Below are positions 1-8,200 of a stretch of 64,000 bases of DNA, piece after piece (the stretch's first letter is position 1; the number at the start of each line of letters is the position of its first letter). The DNA lies in assembly GCF_000403395.2 (NCBI RefSeq), contig NZ_KE159679.1:93263-157262 (forward strand). The letters are read 5' to 3'. The notes beneath the pieces were generated by a model, which saw only the letters and a program-made list of their open reading frames with translations, did no database searches and was not told where the DNA came from. Origin of the DNA: Anaerotruncus sp. G3(2012). GTDB taxonomy: Bacteria; Bacillota; Clostridia; Oscillospirales; Ruminococcaceae. A program made the translations under genes and the position numbers.

Positions 1-490
1 GGTTCTGCTGCTGCCCGCCCTGCCGGTTATCCTGCCGCTGCTGGTTCCCACGGTTCTGCTGCCCGCCCTGCTGGCGCTGTCCACCCTGCTGCTGGCCCTG
101 CCGCTGCTGGTTCCCGCGGTTCTGCTGGCCTGCCTGCCGGTTGTCCTGCCGCTGCTGGGCTCTTGGCTGGGAAGCCTGCTGCGGCTGCGCCGGCTGTTGT
201 TCCTTCGCCTGCTGCGGCTGCGGTTTTGGCTGCTGCGCGGCGGCGCGCGCCTCCTTCGCCTGCTGTTTTGCAGCCTGCTTTTTGGCTTCCCCCGCGGCAA
301 AATATTCGTCAAAGTTTTCAACCTGATTCTGACTGGTGTAGTGGTGGAGCACCAGCGAAAGCTCCTTTTCGTCGAGCGCGGTCATGCTCTTGCGCTCGCC
401 CTCAAAGTTGGCGGCAAGCAGGTCAAGGACCTCCTTGCTCTGTACCCCGAGGTCCTTCGCGACCTCATGCACCCTGTATTTTTCTATCAT
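1..490 (-). CDS. infB: Translation initiation factor IF-2, N-terminal part (cut by window edge)
   Basis: IF-2 is the GTPase that brings initiator tRNA to the 30S ribosome. Only the N-terminal region lies in the window. It starts MIEKYRVHEVAKDLGV, the IF2_N helical fold, and continues to about residue 65. From about residue 70 it becomes low-complexity and rich in Q, N, G, R and A, with the unit GQQNRGNQQRQ repeated. The ATG at 488-490 is preceded on the minus strand by a GAGGAATTGG-type ribosome site. It is the last visible gene of the rimP-nusA-rnpM-ylxQ-infB operon. The GTPase domains lie outside the window. The Q/N/G/R linker is more extreme than the usual K/E/P-rich linker of IF-2. Confidence 0.93.
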   Translation of the reverse strand, partial: MIEKYRVHEVAKDLGVQSKEVLDLLAANFEGERKSMTALDEKELSLVLHHYTSQNQVENFDEYFAAGEAKKQAAKQQAKEARAAAQQPKPQPQQAKEQQPAQPQQASQPRAQQRQDNRQAGQQNRGNQQRQGQQQGGQRQQGGQQNRGNQQRQDNRQGGQQQN

Positions 491-593
491 ATATCCAATT
501 CCTCCTCACGTTCGATGGTTTGCCGGCGTCCCGCCAAACCACCGGCTCACTGCCGCGGAATCGGAACGCACGTTTCCTCTATATCCATCGGGT

Positions 594-902
594 CTACGCC
601 TCGCTGCCGAGCAGCCCGCCGATCATCCCGGCAAACCCCTCATCGCAGACCGCGAGAATCCCGTATTTTTTTCCAGTAACCCGGGAAAGCTCCTCCATGG
701 TGCAGGGGAGCCTGTGCACAGGGACCTTCCCGGCTTCGCAGACCTCCCGGACCTTCCGTTCCGAACGCCCGGAAACCCCATCCGCGACCAGCACCAGCCG
801 GACGCCGCCCTTCTGCACCTCTTCACAGACCAAGTCCATACCCATCCGGAGCCTGCCCGCCTTGCGGCAGAGCGAAACCGCCCCCATCAGCCGGTCAGCC
901 AT
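594..902 (-). CDS. L7Ae-family RNA-binding protein (YlxQ-like)
   Basis: This is a 102-residue protein of the L7Ae/L30e/S12e fold, the YlxQ protein found between rnpM and infB in Firmicutes; such proteins bind kink-turn RNA. The fold is suggested by the early segment AVSLCRKAGRLRMGMD, the central VRLVLVADGVSGRSERKV and the late segment TGKKYGILAVCDEGFA. I place the start at the ATG at 902, which overlaps the end of rnpM by 8 bases; the longer frame upstream would reach deeper into rnpM. Translational coupling with rnpM is likely. A 103-base gap with no clear feature separates it from infB. Confidence 0.85.
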   Translation of the reverse strand: MADRLMGAVSLCRKAGRLRMGMDLVCEEVQKGGVRLVLVADGVSGRSERKVREVCEAGKVPVHRLPCTMEELSRVTGKKYGILAVCDEGFAGMIGGLLGSEA

Positions 903-1170
903 CCTTCCCAGCCTCCATCTCCTGCTCAAGACGGTCGTAGACCTCCTCGGGAATCTGGCAGCCGAACGCCCGCTCGAACCGGCGTGCCTTGCGCGCTTTT
1001 TTCAGGCAGTCGGCGCTGGGGCATACATACGCGCCGCGGCCTGATTTCCTGCCGGTCAGGTCGAGCAGGATCTCACCTTCCGGGGTGCGGACCACCCGCA
1101 CCAGCTCTTTCTTGGGCCTGTGCTCCGCGCATCCAGCGCACATCCGCACCGGTATCTTCTTCTGTACCAT
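895..1170 (-). CDS. rnpM: YlxR family protein / RNase P modulator RnpM
   Basis: This 91-residue basic protein is YlxR, recently named RnpM because it binds the RNase P RNA and modulates RNase P activity in Bacillus. Diagnostic segments are RMCAGCAEHRPKKELVRVVR near the N-terminus and GRKSGRGAYVCPS in the middle. The ATG at 1170 follows a GGGGCGGGG-type ribosome site. It lies 11 bases downstream of nusA and overlaps ylxQ, in the order conserved across Firmicutes. Confidence 0.92.
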   Translation of the reverse strand: MVQKKIPVRMCAGCAEHRPKKELVRVVRTPEGEILLDLTGRKSGRGAYVCPSADCLKKARKARRFERAFGCQIPEEVYDRLEQEMEAGKDG

Positions 1171-1181
1171 AACCCCGCCCC

Positions 1182-2270
1182 TTATTCGCCGTAGAACCCG
1201 GATTCGGGTTTAATGTCGATCTTCCAGCCGGTCAGCTTGGCGGCAAGACGGGCGTTCTGCCCCTTGTTGCCGATTGCAAGGGAGAGCTGGTTGTCCGGCA
1301 CTGTAACCTTGCAGGACTTGGCGCCGTCCGGGTCGACCTCGACCGAGAGCACATCGGCGGGCGAAAGCGCTGCCGCGATAAACTCGGCGGGATCATTGGA
1401 ATATTTCACAACATCAATCTTTTCGCCGCCCAGCTCCTCGACGATCGCCGAAACACGCTGGCCCTTCGGGCCGATGCAGGCGCCGACCGGGTCGACGTTT
1501 TCGTCGTTGCTCCAGACCGCAATCTTGGTGCGGGAACCGGCCTCGCGGGAGATCGACTTCACTTCAATGGTGCCATCAAAGATTTCGGGGACCTCCATCT
1601 CGAACAGCCGCTTGACCAGACCGGGATGGGTGCGGGAGATCATGATGCGCGGGCCTTTCTCACCGTTGACCACATCCACTACATAGACCTTGATGCGGGC
1701 ATTGTCGGGGAAAACCTCGTCGGGCACCTGCTCGCTTTTGGGGAGCACCGCCTCGCTCTTTCCGATCTCAAGGGTGACGTTGCCCTTTTTCGGATCGGTC
1801 TTGATGACCGTGGCGGTCACAATATCGTGCTGACGGGAGGAATACTCGGCGAACAGCTGCCCGCGCTCGACCTCGCGTATCCCCTGCCGGATGACATGTT
1901 TGGCGGTCTGCGCCGCGATCCGCCCGAACTGGCGGGTATCGAGCGGCACCTCCACGATATCGCCGATCACCGCCGCGCTGTTGTATTTGACCGCTTCTTC
2001 CGGCAGGATTTCCTGCGCCGGGTCGAAGATGTCGTCCACGACCTCCTTGCGCATCGCCACATAGAACCGCCGGGTGACCGGATCAATCTCGACGACGCTG
2101 TCGTCTGAGGCGCCCATGTCGCGGCGGATCGCGTTGCCGATCGCGGTCGCGATCTTCTCGGCGAGCAGCGCCGCAGGGATTCCTTTCTCCTGCTCGAGCA
2201 GCGCGAGCGCCTCAAAAAATTCAGCGGTGTTGTCCTTTTCCTTCTCCTTGGACTTGGTTCTTCCAGCCAT
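1182..2270 (-). CDS. nusA: Transcription termination/antitermination protein NusA
   Basis: NusA binds RNA polymerase and controls pausing, termination and antitermination. The 362 residues hold the N-terminal polymerase-binding domain, an S1 domain around residues 130-200 and two KH domains with the loops IGPKGQR and IGNKGQN. There is no acidic C-terminal repeat, which is normal for Firmicutes. I choose the ATG at 2270 because GGGAGGGG lies about 8 bases upstream; an in-frame TTG six codons earlier would overlap that site. It is separated from rimP by a 267-base gap containing a mosaic repeat, which is unusual for this tightly packed operon. Confidence 0.95.
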   Translation of the reverse strand: MAGRTKSKEKEKDNTAEFFEALALLEQEKGIPAALLAEKIATAIGNAIRRDMGASDDSVVEIDPVTRRFYVAMRKEVVDDIFDPAQEILPEEAVKYNSAAVIGDIVEVPLDTRQFGRIAAQTAKHVIRQGIREVERGQLFAEYSSRQHDIVTATVIKTDPKKGNVTLEIGKSEAVLPKSEQVPDEVFPDNARIKVYVVDVVNGEKGPRIMISRTHPGLVKRLFEMEVPEIFDGTIEVKSISREAGSRTKIAVWSNDENVDPVGACIGPKGQRVSAIVEELGGEKIDVVKYSNDPAEFIAAALSPADVLSVEVDPDGAKSCKVTVPDNQLSLAIGNKGQNARLAAKLTGWKIDIKPESGFYGE

Positions 2271-2333
2271 TTTCCAGACCCCTCCCAATCATTCTCACAC
2301 ATTAAAATCGGTTTTGCTTATCTTTAGATTTGC

Positions 2334-2494
2334 CGAGGGGCTTTTTTCTTGCAAAAGCCCCTCTTGCCGCCCAGCAGGCGGCAATTCACCCCAAAAGGCG
2401 CTTCTCAGGATAAGGTGTTCCGCGCTCTGCAAAGCGCGGCCAAAGGCTCTGCCTTTGGAATCCGCCACCTTTAAAAAGGTGGACAAAACTTTTC
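2334..2494 (+). repeat. Mosaic hairpin repeat between nusA and rimP
   Basis: This stretch begins with a hairpin made of GAGGGGCTTTT and AAAAGCCCCTC, continues with a second small hairpin (TTGCCGCC / GGCGGCAA), then a GCTCTGC...GCGCGGCC block, a palindrome CCAAAGGC..GCCTTTGG, and ends with the paired CCACCTTT / AAAGGTGG followed by ACAAAACTTTT. The same order of modules recurs near 11803, 31322, 54238 and 57577. It lies inside the rimP-nusA operon but reads on the opposite strand. Confidence 0.8.
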
Positions 2495-2537
2495 ATTGCC
2501 CCTTGCCGCCTTGCTGCATGAAAAACAGAACAGGCTT

Positions 2538-3047
2538 TCAAAGCGCCTGGTCGTAAAGCCGTACAAACGCGGTCTCGTCCAGCATGAAATCCATCTCCAG
2601 GTCCTCATCAAGCTCGATCGTAATGATCCCGCTCAGACCGTCATAGCCGATCAGCTCGCCCACGAACTCACGGACCCCGTCCACCGGCCGGATCAGGCGG
2701 ACCAGCACATCACATCCCATATACTTTTTAAAGTGCCAGCTCTTGGACAGCCTGCGCTCCACTCCGGGCGACCCGACCTCCAGGCAGTAGCTCTGTTCGA
2801 TCGGGTCGGCGGCGTCGAGCAGATCGCTGACCGCGCGGGAAAACGCCTCGCAGGTATCGAGGTCGATCCCATCGGGGTCCTTGTCGATGTAGTAGCGCAG
2901 ATACCATCCCGCGCCCTCCTTCTCAAACACCACATCCCAGAAATAGATTCCCATCTGTTCCGCCACCGGTGCGGCGAGCGCCTCGCAGACTGCTGCGGTG
3001 TTCTGTTTTTTTCCTTTCGGCTGGGCCAACCCAATCCCCCCATACAT
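2538..3047 (-). CDS. rimP: Ribosome maturation factor RimP
   Basis: RimP assists 30S subunit maturation. The 169 residues show the DUF150 pattern: the N-terminal domain with GWYLRYYIDKDPDGIDLDTC and AVSDLLDAADPI, the signature YCLEVGSPGVERRLS, and a C-terminal SH3-like domain. The start is uncertain: the ATG at 3047 has no clear ribosome site, while an in-frame TTG at 3029 follows a G-rich GGGGGGATT. It is the first gene of the rimP-nusA-rnpM-ylxQ-infB operon, behind the promoter at 3108-3136 and a leader hairpin at 3049-3083. Confidence 0.92.
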   Translation of the reverse strand: MYGGIGLAQPKGKKQNTAAVCEALAAPVAEQMGIYFWDVVFEKEGAGWYLRYYIDKDPDGIDLDTCEAFSRAVSDLLDAADPIEQSYCLEVGSPGVERRLSKSWHFKKYMGCDVLVRLIRPVDGVREFVGELIGYDGLSGIITIELDEDLEMDFMLDETAFVRLYDQAL

Positions 3048-3048
3048 A

Positions 3049-3083
3049 AACGAAAGAGTGAGGCGTTCCCCACTCTTTCACGT
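3049..3083 (-). promoter_or_regulatory. Leader hairpin of the rimP operon
   Basis: In the transcript the segment GAAAGAGTGGGG pairs with CCTCACTCTTTC around a short loop. It lies directly ahead of rimP, where a leader hairpin is common in Firmicutes. No U-run follows, so it does not look like a plain terminator. Confidence 0.45.
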
Positions 3084-3107
3084 CATTGTCTATTCTTACT
3101 ATTAGCC

Positions 3108-3136
3108 ATTTTACCACAGGTTTGCATCTAATGCAA
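3108..3136 (-). promoter_or_regulatory. Sigma-A-type promoter of the rimP operon
   Basis: On the minus strand TTGCAT (3131-3136) and TAAAAT (3108-3113) are separated by exactly 17 bases. This fits the vegetative promoter consensus and lies about 60 bases ahead of rimP. Confidence 0.7.
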
Positions 3137-3175
3137 GGGTTTATCCGGAAAAATCCGCGTCAATTTCCAGGCATT

Positions 3176-4843
3176 TCAGCTTTTCTGGTCCTCCAGACGG
3201 ATCTGCTTCCGCTTGATCTTTCCCGAAAGGGTTTTGGGCAGCTCGTCCACAAACTCGACGATCCGCGGATATTTATATGGTGCAGTCTCCTTCTTGACAT
3301 GGTTTTGCAGCTCCTTTTTGAGCGCATCGGACGCCTGGTACCCCCGCGCCAGCACAACCGTTGCCTTGACCACCTGTCCGCGCACCGGATCGGGCGCAGC
3401 GGTGACCGCGCATTCGAGCACAGACGGGTGGGTCAGCAGTGCGCTCTCGACCTCGAACGGCCCGATCCGGTAGCCGGAGCATTTGATCACGTCGTCGTTG
3501 CGGCCCACAAACCAGATATAGCCTTCGCTGTCGCGCCAGGCGGTGTCGCCGGTCGAATACATATTGTTGTAAAATGCGGCGGCATTGGCGTCCGGGTCGC
3601 CGCGGTATTCGACCAACAGGCCTGCCGGACGGTATTTGTCGAGATTTTTGACCACGATGGTACCCACGATACCGTCTTCACAGGGATTCCCGTCCTCGTC
3701 TACGATGTCGAGGTCGTAGAGCGGGGAGAACTTGCCGGTGGAACCGGGCTTGGGCGGGAACCATGGGAAATTCGCGATGATGACGGTGGTTTCCGACTGT
3801 CCAAACCCTTCGGCCAGTTCCAGGCCGGTGGCCTTTTTGAACTGGTTAAACACCTCGGGGTTGAGCGGCTCGCCCGCGATGGTGCACCGCTTGAGGGAGG
3901 AGAGGTCATATTTAGACAGGTCCTCCTTGATAAGGAACCGGTAAACGGTGGGCGGTGCGCAGAAGGTGGTCGGGCGCAGCCGCTCAAGGGTGGTGAGCAG
4001 ATGGTGCGGGTCGAACCGCCCTTCCACATCATAGGCCACGATCACCGCCCCGCAGATCCACTGCCCGTAGATTTTCCCCCAGCCGAACTTGGCCCAGCCG
4101 GAGTCCGCCTGCACAAAATGCAGGCCGCCATCCTGCACCTGATGCCAATAATGTGCGGTGGTGATATGCCCGAGCGGGTAGGTAAAGTTGTGGACGATCA
4201 GTTTGGGCATCCCGGTGGTGCCCGAGGTGAAATAGCCGAGCATCAGGTCATCGTTGCGGGTGGCCTGTTCACCGGCCGGGCGCGGGAATGAGAACCCGAA
4301 CTTTGCGGCCTCCCGCCGGAAATCGAGGAACCCGTCCGGGATCTCCCCGCCGACCACCGCGACATGCGCCAGCGTCGGGCACTGGGAGCGCACCTGCTGG
4401 ATGTTGTAAAGCAGCTCGGGCTCGTCGACACAGGTAATCATCCGGATGCCCGCCTTGTTGCAGCGGTATTCGATGTCGTGGGGCATGAGCTGGTAGGTCG
4501 CCGGGATCACGACCGCGCCGAGCCTGTGCAGCGCAAGCATACAGACCCAGGCTTCGACCCGCTGCTTGAGCACCAACATCACGAAATCGCCCTTTTGGAT
4601 GCCGAGCGACTGGTAAAAGCAGGCCGCTTGGCTGGAGAGCCGGGAGAGGTCTCCAAACGAAAGCCGCTTTTCGTGGTGTCCGCCGTCCACCCAGACGAGC
4701 GCAGGTTTATCCGGGTCCTGCTCCGCCCAACCGTCGATCACATCATAGGCGAAGTTGAACCCCTCCGGGATATTCAGCCGGTAGTTTTCCTTGAAATCTT
4801 CATAGGAGTCGAACTCCATCCGGGGAAGAAATTTTTCCACCAT
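3176..4843 (-). CDS. Acyl-CoA synthetase, AMP-forming (ANL superfamily)
   Basis: This protein of about 555 residues activates a carboxylic acid to acyl-adenylate and then acyl-CoA. The adenylate-forming motifs are clear: the P-loop YFTSGTTGMPK near residue 210, GFGQSETT around residue 350, STGDTAWRDSEGYIWFVGR, GYRIGPFEVES, and the catalytic-lysine segment LSGKIKRKQI near the C-terminus. The size and the W-rich central region resemble the acetyl/medium-chain (MACS-like) group; the real substrate cannot be told. I choose the ATG at 4843 behind GGGGGTGG. It follows the XRE-cupin gene by 12 bases, so that regulator probably controls it or senses its substrate. Confidence 0.9.
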   Translation of the reverse strand: MVEKFLPRMEFDSYEDFKENYRLNIPEGFNFAYDVIDGWAEQDPDKPALVWVDGGHHEKRLSFGDLSRLSSQAACFYQSLGIQKGDFVMLVLKQRVEAWVCMLALHRLGAVVIPATYQLMPHDIEYRCNKAGIRMITCVDEPELLYNIQQVRSQCPTLAHVAVVGGEIPDGFLDFRREAAKFGFSFPRPAGEQATRNDDLMLGYFTSGTTGMPKLIVHNFTYPLGHITTAHYWHQVQDGGLHFVQADSGWAKFGWGKIYGQWICGAVIVAYDVEGRFDPHHLLTTLERLRPTTFCAPPTVYRFLIKEDLSKYDLSSLKRCTIAGEPLNPEVFNQFKKATGLELAEGFGQSETTVIIANFPWFPPKPGSTGKFSPLYDLDIVDEDGNPCEDGIVGTIVVKNLDKYRPAGLLVEYRGDPDANAAAFYNNMYSTGDTAWRDSEGYIWFVGRNDDVIKCSGYRIGPFEVESALLTHPSVLECAVTAAPDPVRGQVVKATVVLARGYQASDALKKELQNHVKKETAPYKYPRIVEFVDELPKTLSGKIKRKQIRLEDQKS

Positions 4844-4855
4844 TGCCGCCACCCC

Positions 4856-5404
4856 CTATTCGTTGATGATCGTGAGGAACCGCACCGGCCCGCCGACCGC
4901 GCGCTGTCCATGCGGGGTCATTGGATTGAAAAATGCGCTGTCCCCCGCTTGGAGCAGGAATTCCCGTCCACCGATCACAAGCTGGACCGTTCCCTCGATC
5001 ACATAGTTGAACTCCTGCCCGCCGTGTACCACCAGCTCGGGACCTTTTTCCATCGGCTCAAGGTCGACGATCATCGGATCGAACATCCGCCCGATATAGT
5101 TGAACGCAAGCGAGCTGAATTTATAGCCGTCGTACCGCTCGACCGATACCCCTTTGCCGCCCCGGACGATCGTGTAATCGCTCATCCGCGGCGCATCGCC
5201 GGTCAGCAGGACGGTCGGGTCTACCCCCAGCGCCTCCGCCACCCCGTAGATCACCCCGATCGGGATGTCTGCTTCCGCGTTTTCATAGCTCTGGTAGACC
5301 TCCGGAGAAACGTTCACCTTTCCAGCAAGCTCCTCCGCATCCACCTCCAGAATCTCCCGCAGTTCCCGGATACGTCCGGCAATCTGCCTGATCTGATCGT
5401 TCAT
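4856..5404 (-). CDS. XRE-family regulator with C-terminal cupin domain
   Basis: The 182-residue protein has an N-terminal helix-turn-helix (about residues 8-65, with LAGKVNVSPEVYQSYENAEA) and a C-terminal double-stranded beta-helix cupin (about 105-180) with HGGQEFNYVIEG and a later HGQRA. Proteins with this design bind DNA through the HTH and sense a small ligand in the cupin. It starts at 5404 behind GGAGGAGAGCTGT and forms a two-gene unit with the acyl-CoA synthetase, whose pathway it most likely controls. Confidence 0.88.
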   Translation of the reverse strand: MNDQIRQIAGRIRELREILEVDAEELAGKVNVSPEVYQSYENAEADIPIGVIYGVAEALGVDPTVLLTGDAPRMSDYTIVRGGKGVSVERYDGYKFSSLAFNYIGRMFDPMIVDLEPMEKGPELVVHGGQEFNYVIEGTVQLVIGGREFLLQAGDSAFFNPMTPHGQRAVGGPVRFLTIINE

Positions 5405-5750
5405 ACAGCTCTCCTCCGTTTCGTTTTGAACACCTTATTCTATTGCGAATATTTCAGCCTTTATTTTACACGCCGCACAGCCGGTTGGCAAGGGGCAGAA
5501 TCCCCTTTTTACCCGGCAAATCCGCTGGTTTCCGATGGGAAATGGGGGAAGATGGCGGCTTCATATGCGTTATTGATAAAACCAAGGGTAATTTTACTGT
5601 TTATTTCTTGCAATTTGACCTGTTGAACAAATTGTGAAGATACGATAAACTGGAAGTATCCCATTTGTAAAAAAACGTCGGTAGTTGTAGGAAGCTGTTG
5701 TTTTGCGTCACTCAAACGAATAGCTTCCCATTTTCTTTTGGAGGGTTGGC
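5405..5750. other. Intergenic region between the XRE-cupin gene and xpt
   Basis: This 346-base divergent region holds a small hairpin AAGGGG..CCCCTT near 5490-5510 and, near 5690-5735, GGAAGCT pairing with AGCTTCC followed by a T-rich stretch. I looked for the purine riboswitch that often precedes xpt and did not find its conserved loop and junction sequences. TTG-type -35 candidates near 5615-5628 lack a well-spaced -10. Confidence 0.5.
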
Positions 5751-6326
5751 ATGGAGCTTTTAAAACAGCGGATCCGCAAAGACGGGCTTGTGAAGGCGGG
5801 CAATGTCCTCAAGGTGGACAGCTTTCTGAACCATCAGATGGACGTCCGTCTGTTTGCCGAGATCGGAAAGGAATTCAAGCGCCGGTTTGCCGGCTGCGGC
5901 GTCAACAAAATACTGACCATCGAAGCGTCCGGCATTGGGATCGCCTGCATTGCAGCGCAGTATTTCGATGTGCCGGTCGTTTTTGCAAAGAAGAGCCAGA
6001 GCAAGAATATTGATGGAGAGGTGTTCACCTCCCGGGTCGAGAGTTTCACACACGGCCGGGTGTATGACATCCTTGTCTCGAAAAAGTTCCTCGGCCCGCA
6101 GGACCGGGTGCTGATTATCGACGATTTCCTCGCCAAGGGCAGCGCGCTCCAGGGGCTGTGCAAGCTGGTGGAGGATTCGGGCGCCGAACTGGTGGGCGCG
6201 GGGATTGTGATCGAGAAGGGGTTCCAGGACGGCGGCAGGCTGATCCGCGGGAGCGGCGTGCGGGTGGAATCGCTTGCCATCATCGACCGGATGGACGACC
6301 AAACCGGCGAGCTGTTTTTCCACTGA
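5751..6326 (+). CDS. xpt: Xanthine phosphoribosyltransferase
   Basis: Xpt salvages xanthine (and guanine or hypoxanthine to some degree) to nucleoside monophosphates using PRPP. The 191 residues match the family length. Visible marks are the N-terminal [33 protein letters not shown], the FAKKSQSKN segment, and the PRPP-binding loop [14 protein letters not shown]. The ATG follows GGAGGGTTGGC. The BMP-family nucleoside-type importer lies downstream, so the locus joins uptake and salvage of purines. A MITE lies between the two. Confidence 0.93.
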   Translation: MELLKQRIRKDGLVKAGNVLKVDSFLNHQMDVRLFAEIGKEFKRRFAGCGVNKILTIEASGIGIACIAAQYFDVPVVFAKKSQSKNIDGEVFTSRVESFTHGRVYDILVSKKFLGPQDRVLIIDDFLAKGSALQGLCKLVEDSGAELVGAGIVIEKGFQDGGRLIRGSGVRVESLAIIDRMDDQTGELFFH

Positions 6327-6409
6327 AGCAACGGACGAAACATCCGGTCCGGCGGCTAAGACAGCCGCTTTGAATGGTTTGTACCCGGCAATTCGGCCGG
6401 TTGCAATAG

Positions 6410-6574
6410 AGAACCCGTATTCACAACCATTTGACACCGTCTGAGCGGGTCTTTTGCCGGCCTGCCGCGTTGAAAAACCTTGCAATACACAAAGTATTGT
6501 CTGCGTTTTTTCGCCTCGCAGGGCAGCAAAATCCCTCGCCCATCCGGCATCCCCTGATTATGAATACAGGTTCC
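6410..6574 (-). mobile_element. MITE-A, copy 1 (about 165 bp)
   Basis: A non-coding element bounded by imperfect 20-bp inverted repeats, AGAACCCGTATTCACAACCA at one end and the complement of a TGATTATGAATACAGGTTC end at the other. Nearly identical copies lie at 12196-12361, 41376-41541 and 51137-51302. This copy lies between xpt and the BMP lipoprotein gene. Its flanks do not keep the TTA duplication seen in the other three. Confidence 0.85.
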
Positions 6575-6617
6575 AGAGTTTTAGGAAGATTGACTGAAAA
6601 CAGGAGGAAAAAACGAA

Positions 6618-7895
6618 ATGAATCAGATGAAACGGATTTTGGCGTCCCTGCTGGCAGTTTCGATGCTGGCATTTGCGTCGGGCTGCGGCGGCAGCTCGAG
6701 CGCTCCGGCCAGCTCGGCACCTGCCAGCTCAGCTCCCGCCAGTTCGGAGGCGCCCGCCCAGTCTCAGAGTGCGGAGTCCACGCCTGCCCCGTCCGAGGTA
6801 GCGTCCGCAACTCCCGAGCGCTCGGAGGGTTCCGCATGGTTCGGCGCAAGCAGCGATCCGCTCCCGGCGATCGCGGTTGAGGACCTCAAGGTTGGCGTAA
6901 TCCACATCACCGACCCGGCGGAGGGCTCGGGCTACACCTACACCCACGATCAGGGGATCGTCGGGATGCAGGAAAACATCGGCCTCAAGCCGGAGCAGAT
7001 CATCCGCAAGAACAATGTCAACGACCAGGATGCCAGCGCGATCGAAACCGCGATCCTCGAGTGCATCGAGGAAGGCTGCCAGGTCATCTTTGCGACCAGC
7101 TGGGGCTATATGGACACCTGCGAGGCGATCGCGGAGGAGTACCCGGAGGTCATCCTCTCTCACGGCACCGGCTATAAGAGCAACGGCGCAAACTTCAATA
7201 ACTATTTTGGCCGGATCTACCAGGCACGTTACCTGACCGGTATCGCCGCCGGCCTCAAGACCAAGACCAACAAGATCGGTTACGTTGCCGCGCAGAACAG
7301 CGAGAACTCGGAGGTCACCGGCGGCTGTGACGCGTTCGCAATGGGCGTCTACTCGGTCAACCCGGACGCAGAGGTCTATGTCAAGGTCACCGGCAGCTGG
7401 TTTGACCCCGAGGGTGAAAAACAGGCTGCGGAAGCGCTGATCGCCGAGGGCTGCGACGTAATCGGCCAGCACTGCGACACCCCCAATCCCCAGCTTGCCG
7501 CGGAGGAGAAGGGCGTCTGGGGCGTTGGCTACAACTCGGATATGTCCAAGGATGCGCCGAAAGCGGTCCTGACCTCGACTGTTTGGGATTGGTCTGCTTA
7601 CTACACCGCAGCTGTCCAGCGGGTGATCGCGGGCGAGTGGAACGGCCAGAACTATTTCGGCGGTATGGCTGACGGGCTGGTCGCATATTCCCCGCTCTCC
7701 GACCTCTGTGAAGAGGGCACCGCGGAGGCGATTGACGCTGTTCAGCAGAAGATCATGAGCGGCGAGTGGGATGTGTTCACCGGCCCGATCGAGGACAACC
7801 AGGGCAACGTGGTCTGCGCTGAGGGCGAGAAACTGGACGACGCCACCATCACCGGCGGCATCAACTGGTATTTCAAAAACGTTACCGTAAAATAA
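6618..7895 (+). CDS. BMP-family ABC transporter substrate-binding lipoprotein
   Basis: The 425-residue lipoprotein has a signal peptide ending in the lipobox FASGC (Cys near residue 23), a Ser/Ala/Pro-rich linker to about residue 70, and a Bmp/PnrA-type periplasmic binding fold. Typical segments are VGVIHITDPAEGSGYTYTHD, ATSWGYMDTCEAIA and FNNYFGRIYQARYLTGIAAG. Family members bind purine nucleosides, though related ones take other ligands. The start has AGGAGG at the correct distance. It is the first gene of a four-gene importer operon with an ATPase and two permeases; a strong terminator follows it and probably sets its expression above that of the membrane parts. Confidence 0.92.
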   Translation: MNQMKRILASLLAVSMLAFASGCGGSSSAPASSAPASSAPASSEAPAQSQSAESTPAPSEVASATPERSEGSAWFGASSDPLPAIAVEDLKVGVIHITDPAEGSGYTYTHDQGIVGMQENIGLKPEQIIRKNNVNDQDASAIETAILECIEEGCQVIFATSWGYMDTCEAIAEEYPEVILSHGTGYKSNGANFNNYFGRIYQARYLTGIAAGLKTKTNKIGYVAAQNSENSEVTGGCDAFAMGVYSVNPDAEVYVKVTGSWFDPEGEKQAAEALIAEGCDVIGQHCDTPNPQLAAEEKGVWGVGYNSDMSKDAPKAVLTSTVWDWSAYYTAAVQRVIAGEWNGQNYFGGMADGLVAYSPLSDLCEEGTAEAIDAVQQKIMSGEWDVFTGPIEDNQGNVVCAEGEKLDDATITGGINWYFKNVTVK

Positions 7896-7904
7896 GAATC
7901 TATG

Positions 7905-7939
7905 AAAAGGGCGGCCTCGTTCGGCAGGCCGCCCTTTTT
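7905..7939 (+). terminator. Intrinsic terminator after the BMP lipoprotein gene
   Basis: AAAAGGGCGGCCT pairs perfectly with AGGCCGCCCTTTT and runs into TTTTT. It lies within the importer operon, where partial termination would raise the ratio of binding protein to membrane components. Confidence 0.85.
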
Positions 7940-7964
7940 CAGAAAGACCAGCTTCAAAATCCCT

Positions 7965-8060
7965 GTCCTTTTTTCAAAAGGACAGAACCAAAAGTTTCGC
8001 CCGCCTTTGAAAAGGCGGAGCCTTTTGCCGCGCCCCGCAGGGGGCGGAATCTTTGATCCC
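7965..8060 (-). repeat. Mosaic hairpin repeat fragment
   Basis: Contains the closing module of the mosaic repeat in reverse: CCAAAAGTTTCGCC followed by CGCCTTT / AAAGGCG. Ahead of it, TGTCCTTTT pairs with AAAAGGACA. It lies between the BMP lipoprotein gene and its ATPase gene. Confidence 0.6.
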
Positions 8061-8200
8061 ACGAAGCGGCAGGAGGGGGCGTCCCGGCTGCTGTCCCCCC
8101 CGGGACAGGTGCCCCGCACACTGGGCAAGACACACGGGTTGCCCGGTGTGGAGGACACAGGAAAGCAAAACAGATAGAGACAAAAGTTTTGGGAGGTATT

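Noticed and set aside
1-150. Regular GC-rich repeats at the window start as a CRISPR array
   Set aside because: The repeats are in frame with IF-2 and encode its Q/N/G/R linker; there are no constant repeats with unique spacers.
163-1172. Long plus-strand reading frames opposite infB, ylxQ and rnpM
   Set aside because: They are shadows of GC-rich genes on the minus strand, with no ribosome sites or family resemblance.
5560-5750. Purine riboswitch ahead of xpt
   Set aside because: I searched the xpt leader for the conserved junction and loop sequences of the purine aptamer and did not find them.
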